From Cedecea neteri (GTDB taxonomy: Bacteria; Pseudomonadota; Gammaproteobacteria; Enterobacterales; Enterobacteriaceae), in NCBI RefSeq assembly GCF_000758305.1, contig NZ_CP009458.1:4154001-4218000 (forward strand): a stretch of 64,000 nt of DNA, given 5' to 3'. Numbering within the stretch: position 1 is the first letter of the stretch; each line of letters starts with the position of its first letter. The translations under genes and the position numbers were made by a program. The notes beneath the pieces were generated by a model. The model had not been told where the DNA came from. It saw only the letters and a list, made by a program, of their open reading frames with translations, and made no database searches. Positions 49,244 through 58,079 of this stretch are shown here, one piece after another.

Positions 49244-49272
49244 TTGACAATAGTACTGCCCATGGGTAGATT
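49244..49272 (+). promoter_or_regulatory. Candidate sigma-70 promoter for a long mgtB leader
   Basis: TTGACA (49244-49249), 17 bases, TAGATT (49267-49272). It lies about 780 bases before the mgtB ATG. Hairpins GGCCGAAGTTGCGGCC and CCCGAAC/GTTCGGG follow within 100 bases. The promoter match is good; its link to mgtB is inferred. Confidence 0.45.
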
Positions 49273-49485
49273 TCACGGGCCGAAGTTGCGGCCTTTCCTA
49301 ACCTGACATAAGAGACTAATGGATACTGAATTTAGTAGCTGCCCGAACATGGCCTTAATGGCGGTTCGGGAAAGTAAACATGAAATCGATTGTGATCACT
49401 TCTTCGTTTTGGTGTGTCTCGCCGGAGCCTGATGCTCTCGTGTTGTCCCACCTCGACCAGGGTTTTCACGGTCCCGAGGTGTGTT

Positions 49486-49731
49486 ATGAACTTCAAATCT
49501 ACCCTTTTTCCTGGTGTCAAAACAGTGACATCAACGCTGCGTGTCCGGCCGCCTCGCGATCGGGTGTTGTCCGCACGTAAAAAACAGTCAAACTCAATTT
49601 TCTCTTCGAAAATCAGTGAGTTGAATCAACGCATCACCAACTGGCGTGTCAGTCCTGTCACCGGCCAGCTGGAGCGTCGTTGCAGCTTCTCTGATGGCGA
49701 AGACCCACAAAGTCGACCCTTCGTAGCCTGA
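49486..49731 (+). CDS. Candidate 81-residue basic protein upstream of mgtB
   Basis: The ATG at 49486 has GAGGT 5 bases before it. The product (MNFKSTLFPGVKTVTSTLRV) is very basic, with a RVRPPRDRVLSARKKQ stretch and a C-terminal NWRVSPVTGQLERR. I do not recognise it with confidence. An overlapping frame opens at 49380. It could be a real small gene or part of a regulatory leader for mgtB. Confidence 0.45.
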   Translation: MNFKSTLFPGVKTVTSTLRVRPPRDRVLSARKKQSNSIFSSKISELNQRITNWRVSPVTGQLERRCSFSDGEDPQSRPFVA

Positions 49732-50048
49732 TTCAGCCGTTACGCTGTCGGGTGCGTCTGCGCGCTATGCCGCAGTCCGCTTCCGTGCGCCACGCTGAGT
49801 TACGTCACTGTTGGTACCTGTTTATTCGCTGATGCCTTCTGGCATATTTTTCAGCAGGAACAAACACGTCCCAAGAAAAGAAAATATAAATTTCTCACCT
49901 GTTTATTTTTAATAAATAAATAGCGAGAAACCCTGTGCGAAATTAATTTAAAACCGATCGTTCATACGACATCGGGCTATTTTCGGCCGCCCTTAATCTG
50001 GCGTTTACCCTAAAGAGCCTGCTGCCGTCCGGCGACAGGAGCACCACC
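49732..50048. other. Immediate upstream region of mgtB
   Basis: Contains a GATGCC-TTCT-GGCATA hairpin followed by TTTTTC near 49830-49853, which could be a leader terminator, and an AT-rich stretch near 49890-49950. I could not identify a PhoP box (paired TGTTTA) with confidence. The mgtB ribosome site is GACAGGAG. Confidence 0.4.
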
Positions 50049-52742
50049 ATGACTGTACAAACCAAGAACCGTAATAAAAAAAGCACGCTGTCTATGCGTG
50101 CCGCCCAGGAAGCCAAAAACGGCATCGCAGAAACCCTGGTCAACCTGAACACCACCCGGGAAGGGCTGCAGGAAGCCCACGCCAGCGCCCGGCTGGAGCG
50201 GGATGGCCTGAACGAAGTTGCCCATGACAAGCCGCCTCACGCGCTGGTTCAGCTGCTGATGGCATTTAACAACCCGTTTATCTACGTGCTCGGTATTCTC
50301 GCCGGGATCAGCTTCTTTACCGATTACTGGCTGCCCACCAGCCACGGCGAAGACGGCGACCTGACGACGGTGATTATCATCGGCACCATGGTGGCACTCA
50401 GCGGCCTGGTGCGTTTCTGGCAGGAACACCGCTCGGCGAAATCTGCCGAGGCGCTGAAAGCAATGGTTCGCACCACCGCGACGGTTGTGCGTCGTGAACA
50501 CGCGGGGCAAAAAGGAACCCCGCGTGAAATCCCGATGCGTGAACTGGTCGTGGGCGATATCGTGCAGCTCTATGCGGGGGATATGATCCCGGCAGACGTG
50601 CGCCTCATTGAGTCCCGGGATCTATTCATCAGCCAGGCCGTGCTGACCGGTGAAGCGCTGCCGATTGAGAAATACGACACCCTGGGCGACGTGGCACAAA
50701 AGTCCGCGCACGATAAGGCGATCGACAGCGAAAACCTGCTGGATATCCCGAACATCTGCTTTATGGGCACCAACGTGGTGAGCGGCACCGCACAGGCTGT
50801 GGTGGTTGCAACCGGGCCACGCACTTACTTTGGCTCACTGGCCAAAGCGATTGTCGGGAGCCGCGCGCAAACGGCCTTCGACCGCGGTGTGAACAGCGTC
50901 AGCTGGCTGCTGATCCGCTTTATGCTGGTGATGGTGCCGGTGGTGTTCCTGATTAACGGCCTGCTGAAAGGCGAGTGGTGGGATGCCCTGCTGTTTGCCC
51001 TGGCGGTGGCCGTGGGGCTGACTCCGGAAATGCTGCCGATGATCGTCAGCGCCAACCTCGCCAAAGGCGCGGTGGCGATGGCGAAGCGTAAAGTCGTGGT
51101 TAAGCGCCTGAACGCTATCCAGAACCTGGGCGCAATGGACGTGCTGTGCACCGACAAAACCGGGACGCTGACGCAGGATAAGATCATCCTCGAGCACCAC
51201 GTAGGCACCAACGGCCAGAAAAACGAGTCCGTGCTGGGGCTGGCCTGGCTTAACAGCTATCACCAAAGCGGCATCAAAAACCTGATGGATCAGGCGGTCA
51301 TTTACTTCTCTGACAATGAGCCGAACTTCGTCAAACCGCAGGGCTACAGCAAAGTCGACGAGATGCCGTTTGATTTTGTCCGCCGCCGCCTGTCGATTGT
51401 GGTGAAGGATAGCCAGAGCAACCACCTGCTGGTGTGCAAAGGCGCCGTGGAAGAGATGCTTAGCATTGCCACCCACATGGAAGAGAACGGCAAGGTTGTC
51501 GCGCTGGATAATCAGCGTCGTGACGCCATGCTGGCAATGACCAATGACTACAACAAGGATGGTTTCCGCGTCCTGGTAGTGGCCACTCGCGACATCCCTA
51601 AAGCCGAGGCGAAAAAACAGTACGGTACCGACGATGAGCACGACCTGATTATCCGCGGCTTTCTCACCTTCCTCGATCCACCGAAGGAGAGCGCAGGCCC
51701 GGCAATTGCTGCCCTGATGGACATTGGCGTGGCGGTGAAAGTGCTGACCGGCGATAACGCCATCGTCACCACCCGCATTTGCCGCCAGGTCGGGCTGGAG
51801 CCGGGCGAGCCGGTACTCGGCCCGCAGATTGAGCAACTGAGCGATGCCTCTCTTCAACAACTGGTGGAAGAGCGCACCGTGTTTGCCAAGCTGACCCCGC
51901 TGCAGAAGTCTCGCGTGCTGAAAGCGCTGCAGGCCAACGGCCATACCGTGGGCTTCCTGGGCGACGGAATTAACGATGCCCCTGCCCTGCGCGATGCCGA
52001 CGTCGGTATCTCGGTTGACAGCGGTACCGATATCGCCAAGGAATCCGCCGATATCATCCTGCTGGAAAAGAGCCTGATGGTGCTGGAAGAAGGCGTGATC
52101 AAAGGCCGCGAGACTTTTGGCAACATCATGAAGTACCTGAACATGACCGCCAGCTCCAACTTCGGCAACGTGTTCTCGGTGCTGGTCGCCAGCGCATTCA
52201 TCCCGTTCCTGCCGATGCTTGCGATCCAGCTGTTGCTGCAAAACCTGATGTACGACATCTCCCAGCTCGCGCTGCCGTGGGACAAAACGGACAAAGAGTT
52301 CCTGAGCAAGCCGCGCAAGTGGGATGCCAAAAACATTGGCCGCTTTATGGTCTGGATTGGCCCGACGTCGTCCATTTTTGACATGACCACCTTCGCGCTG
52401 ATGTGGTTTGTGTTCAGCGCCAACAGCGAGCACATGCAGACGCTGTTCCAGTCCGGCTGGTTCGTTGAAGGCCTGCTGTCGCAGACGCTGGTGGTACACA
52501 TGCTGCGTACCCAGAAAATTCCGTTCATTCAGAGCACCGCCGCCTGGCCGGTGATGATGATGACCGGGCTGGTTATGGCGATTGGGATTTACGTCCCGTT
52601 CTCTCCGCTCGGGCCGTTGGTTGGGCTGCAGGCGCTGCCGTGGCAGTACTTCCCGTGGCTGGTGGCGACCCTGCTCGCCTACTGCTGCGTGGCTCAGGGC
52701 ATGAAAACGTTCTACATGCGTCGCTTCAAGCAGTGGCACTAA
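50049..52742 (+). CDS. mgtB: P-type Mg2+-importing ATPase, MgtB type
   Basis: This 897-residue type IIIB P-ATPase imports Mg2+ at the inner membrane. The phosphorylated Asp is in CTDKTGTLTQDK, with TGDNA and GDGINDAPALRDADVGISVD in the ATP and hinge regions. Eight to ten membrane spans are split around them. The sequence follows Salmonella MgtB rather than MgtA: for example AFNNPFIYVL near 75, ITDYWLP-like FTDYWLP, and LSLPWDK-like LALPWDK. No mgtC precedes it, unlike the Salmonella mgtCB operon. PhoP-PhoQ control is expected from the family but not visible. A UUCG-capped terminator follows. Confidence 0.95.
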   Translation: MTVQTKNRNKKSTLSMRAAQEAKNGIAETLVNLNTTREGLQEAHASARLERDGLNEVAHDKPPHALVQLLMAFNNPFIYVLGILAGISFFTDYWLPTSHGEDGDLTTVIIIGTMVALSGLVRFWQEHRSAKSAEALKAMVRTTATVVRREHAGQKGTPREIPMRELVVGDIVQLYAGDMIPADVRLIESRDLFISQAVLTGEALPIEKYDTLGDVAQKSAHDKAIDSENLLDIPNICFMGTNVVSGTAQAVVVATGPRTYFGSLAKAIVGSRAQTAFDRGVNSVSWLLIRFMLVMVPVVFLINGLLKGEWWDALLFALAVAVGLTPEMLPMIVSANLAKGAVAMAKRKVVVKRLNAIQNLGAMDVLCTDKTGTLTQDKIILEHHVGTNGQKNESVLGLAWLNSYHQSGIKNLMDQAVIYFSDNEPNFVKPQGYSKVDEMPFDFVRRRLSIVVKDSQSNHLLVCKGAVEEMLSIATHMEENGKVVALDNQRRDAMLAMTNDYNKDGFRVLVVATRDIPKAEAKKQYGTDDEHDLIIRGFLTFLDPPKESAGPAIAALMDIGVAVKVLTGDNAIVTTRICRQVGLEPGEPVLGPQIEQLSDASLQQLVEERTVFAKLTPLQKSRVLKALQANGHTVGFLGDGINDAPALRDADVGISVDSGTDIAKESADIILLEKSLMVLEEGVIKGRETFGNIMKYLNMTASSNFGNVFSVLVASAFIPFLPMLAIQLLLQNLMYDISQLALPWDKTDKEFLSKPRKWDAKNIGRFMVWIGPTSSIFDMTTFALMWFVFSANSEHMQTLFQSGWFVEGLLSQTLVVHMLRTQKIPFIQSTAAWPVMMMTGLVMAIGIYVPFSPLGPLVGLQALPWQYFPWLVATLLAYCCVAQGMKTFYMRRFKQWH

Positions 52743-52765
52743 TTCTGCGTTAAGTACGGTAATTC

Positions 52766-52789
52766 GGTGCCGCTTCGGCGGCACCTTTC
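52766..52789 (+). terminator. Terminator-like hairpin after mgtB
   Basis: GGTGCCGC, TTCG, GCGGCACC, TTTC. It has a perfect 8-bp stem with a stable tetraloop, but the T-run is short. Confidence 0.75.
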
Positions 52790-52817
52790 AGGCAAGTAAC
52801 ACAAGCTGGAAAGCATT

Positions 52818-53054
52818 ATGGAAAAGCAACATTCCATTATTTTCCTGATTAAAAATAAGACCATCGCACTGGTTGTCTTATTTTTAATGAAAATAACCCG
52901 CACCCTTCGCGTCCGCGCCCTGGCCTGGTTCGCCGGAGGGAAAATCAACTATCGACACGCGAAAGCGTTACTGAACCTCGCCAGCGCCATACATCGTTTT
53001 TCGATCAGGTTACTGCGTTTTGTTACACCACCCGCCCTGAAGAGGGGGAATTGA
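52818..53054 (+). CDS. Candidate 78-residue basic protein coupled to the Na/Pi-type transporter
   Basis: ATG at 52818 with a GGAAAG site; the TGA stop (53052-53054) lies 2 bases before the next ATG. The product starts MEKQHSIIFLIKNKTIALVV, is hydrophobic early and very basic later. A perfect 14-bp inverted repeat (ATTAAAAATAAGAC...GTCTTATTTTTAAT) lies inside its 5' part, so the frame may instead be a leader with a terminator. No family recognised. Confidence 0.35.
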   Translation: MEKQHSIIFLIKNKTIALVVLFLMKITRTLRVRALAWFAGGKINYRHAKALLNLASAIHRFSIRLLRFVTPPALKRGN

Positions 53055-53056
53055 TT

Positions 53057-54709
53057 ATGTCCGGAACTACTCTGTTAATTAACCTGGCTGGCGCCATCGC
53101 TTTGCTGCTCTGGGGCAGCCATATGATTTCGACTGCGCTGCAGCGCGGCTTCGGCACGCCGCTGCGCAACTGGATGGGACGCCACCTGACCAGCCGCTGG
53201 ACGGCTCTGCTCGCCGGGATCGGCATTACCGGCGTTCTGCAAAGCAGCACCGCGGTGAGCATGATGGCGACGTCGTTCACCGCCGCCGGGACGCTGAGCC
53301 TTGCCCCTGCCCTGGCGGTGATGCTCGGCGCTAACATCGGCTCCACGCTGGTGGTGCAGCTGATGAGCTTCAATATGGAAATGGCCATCCCGCTGCTTCT
53401 GCTGGCCGGGTTTGTGGTCTTTAAGCTGCGCGACCATTCCAACTTTGAGAGCGTGGGCTGCGCCCTGATTGGCCTCGGTTTGATGCTGCTTGCCCTGCAT
53501 TTACTGAGCGGCACGCTGGCGGAAATCGAAGTCACCCCGGTGTTTCACGCCGTCATGCAGGGGTTGCAGGGCGATATCTTAATCGCCCTGCTGGTGGCCG
53601 CGATCCTGACGCTACTGTGCCACTCCAGCGTGGCGATTATTCTGCTGATCGCTTCCCTCGCAGCCACTGGCGCGATGGGGCCGGAAACAGCGCTGATCCT
53701 GGTGATGGGCGCCAATATTGGCGGGGCGCTGCCGCCGGTACTCAACGCGGGCTCCGCCGTGGCTCGTCGCCTGCCCGTGGGCAACCTGATTGTTCGCCTG
53801 GCCGGCTGCGCGCTGGCGCTGTTACTGCTCCCGCTGCTGACGGATCTCGCGCAGAAGTCCGGGCTGAGCACGCCGCAGCTTGTAGTGTGGTTCCACACCG
53901 CGTTTAGCGCCGTGCTCGCGCTGCTGTTTATCGGCCTGACCGCGCCGATGGCGCGTTTCCTGGAGCGCCTGTTCCCGGAAGAAGAGCGCGTGGGTGACCC
54001 TGGGATGCCGATGTATCTGGACGATGCCGGCCTCGAAGTGGCCTACATCGGTCTGTCCAACTCAGTCCGCGAATCTCTGCGCGCCGCCGACATGCTAACC
54101 ATCATGCTGGACCGCCTGCTGGTGCTGTTTGTCACCCAGGAAAAGCAGGCCGCCGATGAGATTCGCCAGCTCGATCAGTCGGTGGATCTGCTCAGCGCTG
54201 CGGTGCGTGCTTACCTGGCCGATATCAGCCACGACGGGCTGAACGACGCGGATGCCGATCGCGCCCAGGAAATCCTGATGTTCATCATCAACTTCGAGCA
54301 CGCGGGAGACATTCTTTCCAGCAACCTGACCCAACTGGCAACGCGCCGCGCTCGCCGGGGCGAACTGTTCAGCGACTTTGAGTTGCACAATATTCGCCTG
54401 CTGCACGCGGAGATCCTCACCAGCCTGCGCCTCGGCATCGCCGCGTTTATGCGTGAAGACTTATCCGCTGCCCATCAGCTGGTGCAACGCAAGGAAACCA
54501 TTCGTCAGCTCGAGGCTTCCGCCAGCCGCGAGCACTTCAAAAAACTGCGAGAGGACAAAAATGCCTGGGCGGAATCCGGCGACATTTTCCAGCGAGTGCT
54601 GCGGGACTACCGCCGCGTGCATCACCACATCGCGGCCGTGGCCTACCCGGTGATCGACCGCCTGGGCGATAAGTCGCTGCGCTTTATCGAAACGCCGCCG
54701 GACGCTTAA
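53057..54709 (+). CDS. Na/phosphate cotransporter family protein with PhoU-like tail
   Basis: The ATG at 53057 has a GAGGGGGA site 7 bases upstream and gives 550 residues. The first 300 residues hold two Na/Pi-cotransporter (PNaS, NptA/YjbB type) repeats with QSSTA and CHSSVAI motifs (VLQSSTAVSMMATSF; LLCHSSVAIILLIAS). Residues about 340-545 are helical and PhoU-like. Such proteins move phosphate with Na+. It is similar in design to E. coli YjbB but a distinct paralogue. It lies downstream of mgtB. Confidence 0.88.
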   Translation: MSGTTLLINLAGAIALLLWGSHMISTALQRGFGTPLRNWMGRHLTSRWTALLAGIGITGVLQSSTAVSMMATSFTAAGTLSLAPALAVMLGANIGSTLVVQLMSFNMEMAIPLLLLAGFVVFKLRDHSNFESVGCALIGLGLMLLALHLLSGTLAEIEVTPVFHAVMQGLQGDILIALLVAAILTLLCHSSVAIILLIASLAATGAMGPETALILVMGANIGGALPPVLNAGSAVARRLPVGNLIVRLAGCALALLLLPLLTDLAQKSGLSTPQLVVWFHTAFSAVLALLFIGLTAPMARFLERLFPEEERVGDPGMPMYLDDAGLEVAYIGLSNSVRESLRAADMLTIMLDRLLVLFVTQEKQAADEIRQLDQSVDLLSAAVRAYLADISHDGLNDADADRAQEILMFIINFEHAGDILSSNLTQLATRRARRGELFSDFELHNIRLLHAEILTSLRLGIAAFMREDLSAAHQLVQRKETIRQLEASASREHFKKLREDKNAWAESGDIFQRVLRDYRRVHHHIAAVAYPVIDRLGDKSLRFIETPPDA

Positions 54710-54776
54710 AAAACAATAACCGCCGCAAGGTGGACGAAGCATCTTTTCAAGGAAAGCAACGTTAAGGTACAGAAAA

Positions 54777-55118
54777 GTGAGAGTTTTAATCTGCGCAGGT
54801 CGGTTTTATGCCGACACCCACACCCTCACCCGCGTGCTGGATTTATATGCCAGCACGCAGACAATGAATGTGCTGATCCACGGGGGGCATCAGTCGCTCG
54901 GCGGGGCCATTGAAACCTGGGCACGCGGCACCGACGTACACGTTATTCGCTACCCGGCCAACTGGGCGCTGCACGGCAAATATGCGGAGACCCGCCGCAA
55001 TCTGTTTATGCTGGAGGACAGCCGCCCCGACGTGCTGCTGGCTTTTCCTGGGGGAGAAGACACGGCGGAGTGCGTACGAATGGCGCGCAGTTCCGGCGTG
55101 AAGGTAATAGAGATTTAA
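54777..55118 (+). CDS. SLOG/DUF2493 family small protein
   Basis: A GTG at 54777, 9 bases after AAGG, opens a 113-residue Rossmann-like protein: MRVLICAGRFYADTHTLTRVL, a LIHGGHQSLGGAIETWA nucleotide-binding loop, and LLAFPGGEDTAECVRMARS. The GG-D and PGG-T patterns are typical of SLOG and lysine-decarboxylase-like nucleotide-binding folds such as YspA. It may bind or cleave a nucleotide-derived signal. Substrate unknown. It ends in a strong bidirectional terminator. Confidence 0.82.
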   Translation: MRVLICAGRFYADTHTLTRVLDLYASTQTMNVLIHGGHQSLGGAIETWARGTDVHVIRYPANWALHGKYAETRRNLFMLEDSRPDVLLAFPGGEDTAECVRMARSSGVKVIEI

Positions 55119-55124
55119 TCCACC

Positions 55125-55165
55125 CGGGCTGCGGCAGGCTAATGTTACCGCAGCCCGTTTTTTTT
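55125..55165. terminator. Bidirectional intrinsic terminator
   Basis: CGGGCTGCGG, 13 bases, CCGCAGCCCG, then eight T residues. It ends the SLOG gene on plus; the ABC gene on minus ends inside the T-run. Confidence 0.93.
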
Positions 55166-56696
55166 AGGCCGCGACGGGTGCCAGGTTTACGTCTTTCAGG
55201 AATTCGGTAATGCGCGGGTTCTCTCCGCTGCGCAAAGCCTGAGGAGAGTCATCGCAGACGACGCGCCCTTTTTCCATAAACACAATTCTGTCCGACACGC
55301 TGAACGCGAAGTTCATCTCGTGGGTGACGATCACCATCGTAATGCCCTCTTCCGCCAGGTTCTCAATCACCTGCAGCACCTCATTCACCTTTTCAGGATC
55401 CAGCGCCGAGGTAGGCTCATCAAACAGCATGATTTGCGGACGCATCATTAAAGCCCGCGCAATCGCCACCCTTTGTTGCTGCCCGCCGGAAAGCTGGTGC
55501 GGGTACTTGTGGGCGTGCTCCAGCATGCCGACTTTGCGCAGCAACACGCAGGCCTCGCGCTTCAGCTCTGCATCCGTCGCCAGGCGATGGTAGTGCGGGG
55601 CCAGCATCAGGTTCTTCATCACCGTTAAGTGCGGGAACAGGTTAAAGCCCTGGAACACCATGCCAATGTTCAGTCGATGGGCGGCGTTTTCAACATACTG
55701 TGGCTTCTGGGCCCCGTGTTTTTCCAGGCGAATAAACGGCTGGCCGTTGATCAGGATCTCGCCGTTATCCAGCTGCTCGAGGCCGTTCAGCAGACGAATC
55801 AGCGTGGTTTTGCCTGAGCCCGACGGGCCAATAACCGACACCACTTCACCGGGCTTGATGTCCAGGTTCACCGCACCAAGCACCTCCACGTTGTTGTAGG
55901 CCTTGTGTAGCTTGCGAGCCTGCAGGGCGGGAGTATTCACGGCCAGCGCCGGGCGAGCAACCAGCCCGCTTTCTTGAGTAGCCATCGCTTCCAGTTCGGC
56001 TTCCGGCAGGCGTGCGGTTTTGCGCTGGGTGACATCCAGCCTTTTTTCCAGCAGCTTCAGCAGGAAGTCAAAAACGGTCACGATAAACACGTAATAGAAA
56101 GCCACCGCCGCCATGGTTTCCATCACCAGGAAGTTTTGCGAGTAAAGCCGCTGCCCAACCATCAGGATCTCAGTCAGAGAAATCACCGACACCAGCGAGC
56201 TAAGCTTGACGATGGAGATGTATTCGTTCGCCAGAGACGGCAGCGCCACCCGCAGCGCCTGCGGCACGATAACCAGCCACTGAATGCCCGCATAGCGCAG
56301 CCCCAGGGCATGGGCGGCCTCACGCTGCCCGCGCGGGATAGCAAGCAGGCCACCACGGTGAATCTCGGCAATGTAGGCCGTTTCACTCAGCACCAGCGCG
56401 ATAAGCCCGGCCCAGAACGGGTCGCTTAACAAAGCCGAGCTGCCGGGCAGCGCCTGAGGCAGATTGTAGACAAAAATCAGCAGCACCAGCAGCGGCAGGC
56501 TGCGGAACAGCCAGATATACGCCCGCGCCGGTAAAGAGAGCCAGGGAGAGGCCGCCTGTTTGCCCAGCGCCAGAAGAAAGCCCAACCCAATGCTGATGAC
56601 CCAACTCAGCAGGCTCAGCTTAATCACGGTCCAGGTTGCCAGCCAAAAATCAGCGTTGCTAAACAGGCTGAATAAATAGTTCCAGTCAAAAGACAT
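55164..56696 (-). CDS. Amino-acid ABC transporter, fused permease and ATP-binding protein
   Basis: The 510-residue protein has a polar amino-acid (HisM/GlnP type) permease at 1-225, with an EAAHALGLRYAGIQWLVIVPQA coupling loop near 130. An ATPase follows at about 255-500: Walker A GPSGSGKTT, signature LSGGQQQR, Walker B IMLFDEPTSALDP. These are usually separate genes, so this is a fusion without a frameshift. Two copies would form the whole importer. It lies downstream of the binding protein gene and opposite the LysR/monooxygenase operon. Confidence 0.93.
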   Translation of the reverse strand: MSFDWNYLFSLFSNADFWLATWTVIKLSLLSWVISIGLGFLLALGKQAASPWLSLPARAYIWLFRSLPLLVLLIFVYNLPQALPGSSALLSDPFWAGLIALVLSETAYIAEIHRGGLLAIPRGQREAAHALGLRYAGIQWLVIVPQALRVALPSLANEYISIVKLSSLVSVISLTEILMVGQRLYSQNFLVMETMAAVAFYYVFIVTVFDFLLKLLEKRLDVTQRKTARLPEAELEAMATQESGLVARPALAVNTPALQARKLHKAYNNVEVLGAVNLDIKPGEVVSVIGPSGSGKTTLIRLLNGLEQLDNGEILINGQPFIRLEKHGAQKPQYVENAAHRLNIGMVFQGFNLFPHLTVMKNLMLAPHYHRLATDAELKREACVLLRKVGMLEHAHKYPHQLSGGQQQRVAIARALMMRPQIMLFDEPTSALDPEKVNEVLQVIENLAEEGITMVIVTHEMNFAFSVSDRIVFMEKGRVVCDDSPQALRSGENPRITEFLKDVNLAPVAA

Positions 56697-56720
56697 ATCC
56701 GCACTCCCCGGCGATGAAAA

Positions 56721-57548
56721 TTACAAACTGCTGGCCTGAATTTCGGCTTCGGACGGCTCCGCCAGGTGATACTTTTTCACTAAGGCCGAGTATTTGCCGC
56801 TCGCTTTAAAGGCCGCAATGCCGTCGTTCAGCGCTTTTTTCAATTCAGGGTTGGTTTTACTCACGCCAAGCCCCACCAGCACCGGGTAAAGCAGTTCGGT
56901 CGAGGTTACCGCCAGCCGCCCTTTCATTTTGTCCACCACCTGGCTGGCTACAGCGGCGTCGGTCATCTGCACTTCAACCGCGTGGGAAAGCAGCGCCTGG
57001 GTGGTTTGTGGGTCGGTGGAGAATTCGCTGACCGTAATCGGCTTCAGCCCCTGCTTCACGCAGTAATCCGCCGACAGCGTGTGCAGTTTTTCCAGCCAGT
57101 AAGTGCCCTGCATCGAGCCGACTTTATGCCCGCAAAGCTCTTCTGGCTTGGTTGGCTTGAAGCTGGCGTTGCTCAGCGTCAGCAGCGACTCACCGGTTTT
57201 CAGGTACGGCACCATGTCGATCACCTTTTGGCGCTCCGGGGTGATAAACAGCGCGGAGGCAATCAGCTCGAAGCGCTTCGCCTGCAGGCCGGGGATCAGG
57301 CTGGTGAAACGGGTATCCACGTAATTGGGCTTCAGCTTCATCGCTTCGGCCACGCCGTTGATAAATTCAATATCGAAGCCCGCCGGGGTTTTGCCGTCGA
57401 GATATTCGTAAGGCGGGAAGGTAATGTCGCTGCCTACCGTAAGCTGCCCGGGGGTCATCACGGCCGCCTGAGCCCCGCCGCTGAGCAGTAAAGGCAGCGC
57501 CGCCGCCATGCAGGAAAATAACGCCTTGCTGTGTGAGGATGTAAACAT
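56721..57548 (-). CDS. Periplasmic amino-acid binding protein of an ABC importer
   Basis: The ATG at 57548 (MFTSSHSKALFSCMAAALPL) has GGAG 8 bases upstream and starts a signal peptide ending AQAAV near residue 29. A longer frame from 57593 is less likely. The mature family 3 binding domain has VGSDITFPPYEYLDGKTPAGFDI, GLQAKRFELIASALFITPERQ and a C-terminal SGKYSALVKKY. It delivers the substrate to the fused transporter 24 bases downstream. The ligand is unknown. Confidence 0.93.
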   Translation of the reverse strand: MFTSSHSKALFSCMAAALPLLLSGGAQAAVMTPGQLTVGSDITFPPYEYLDGKTPAGFDIEFINGVAEAMKLKPNYVDTRFTSLIPGLQAKRFELIASALFITPERQKVIDMVPYLKTGESLLTLSNASFKPTKPEELCGHKVGSMQGTYWLEKLHTLSADYCVKQGLKPITVSEFSTDPQTTQALLSHAVEVQMTDAAVASQVVDKMKGRLAVTSTELLYPVLVGLGVSKTNPELKKALNDGIAAFKASGKYSALVKKYHLAEPSEAEIQASSL

Positions 57549-58079
57549 GCGATGACTCCAGTGCAGGTGGTTAATCATTTTTATGGATGCCAAAACGGCG
57601 GCACCTTAAACAACGTATGATTTTCGCGCCGGGGAATGCCTTGCAATATATTCGCCAGGACGATAATCACTCGATGAGCGTTTGCGATGGGGCCATGCTG
57701 CAGGAGAAGCGCGTCGGGATAAAGGACGAAAAATATGCCTTACCTCTATAAAAAATTGTTTTAATGCAATGCCGTTTTTTTTGCACCAGCGAAGCGCAAA
57801 ACATTAATTCCTCAAAAGAAAGCCAATAAAGACATATTTCAGGCAGATAATTGAACATTTAAATATTCACCCGCACCAAAAAAGTGCAGTTTAATTTTCT
57901 CTTGCCACTTTTTGGGGAACACTCGTGGCCAATAAAAGCAAAAATATTTTTTCAGCGCAGGTTTTTTACCGTTTGCGACGACCACACAAGTACCTGGCAT
58001 GGGCCTTGCTGCAGATTGACTGAATAGCCTGAAGCTCTCTTCGAGGCTGCATTGACAATAAAAAAGCGGGGTTAGCGCC
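57549..58079. other. Divergent regulatory region, binding protein versus LysR operon
   Basis: This 531-base spacer should hold promoters for both the ABC importer (minus) and the LysR gene (plus) and probably the LysR binding site. I could not assign a T-N11-A site with confidence. No gene supported. Confidence 0.4.

Noticed and set aside
50049..52742. Naming the ATPase MgtA
   Set aside because: The N-terminal half and several signature stretches follow Salmonella MgtB more closely than MgtA, so the MgtB name is preferred.
50835..52784. A 649-codon minus-strand frame opposite mgtB
   Set aside because: Composition (His/Arg/Gln-rich) is typical of antisense shadow of a GC-rich membrane protein gene. 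mgtB is clearly the real one.
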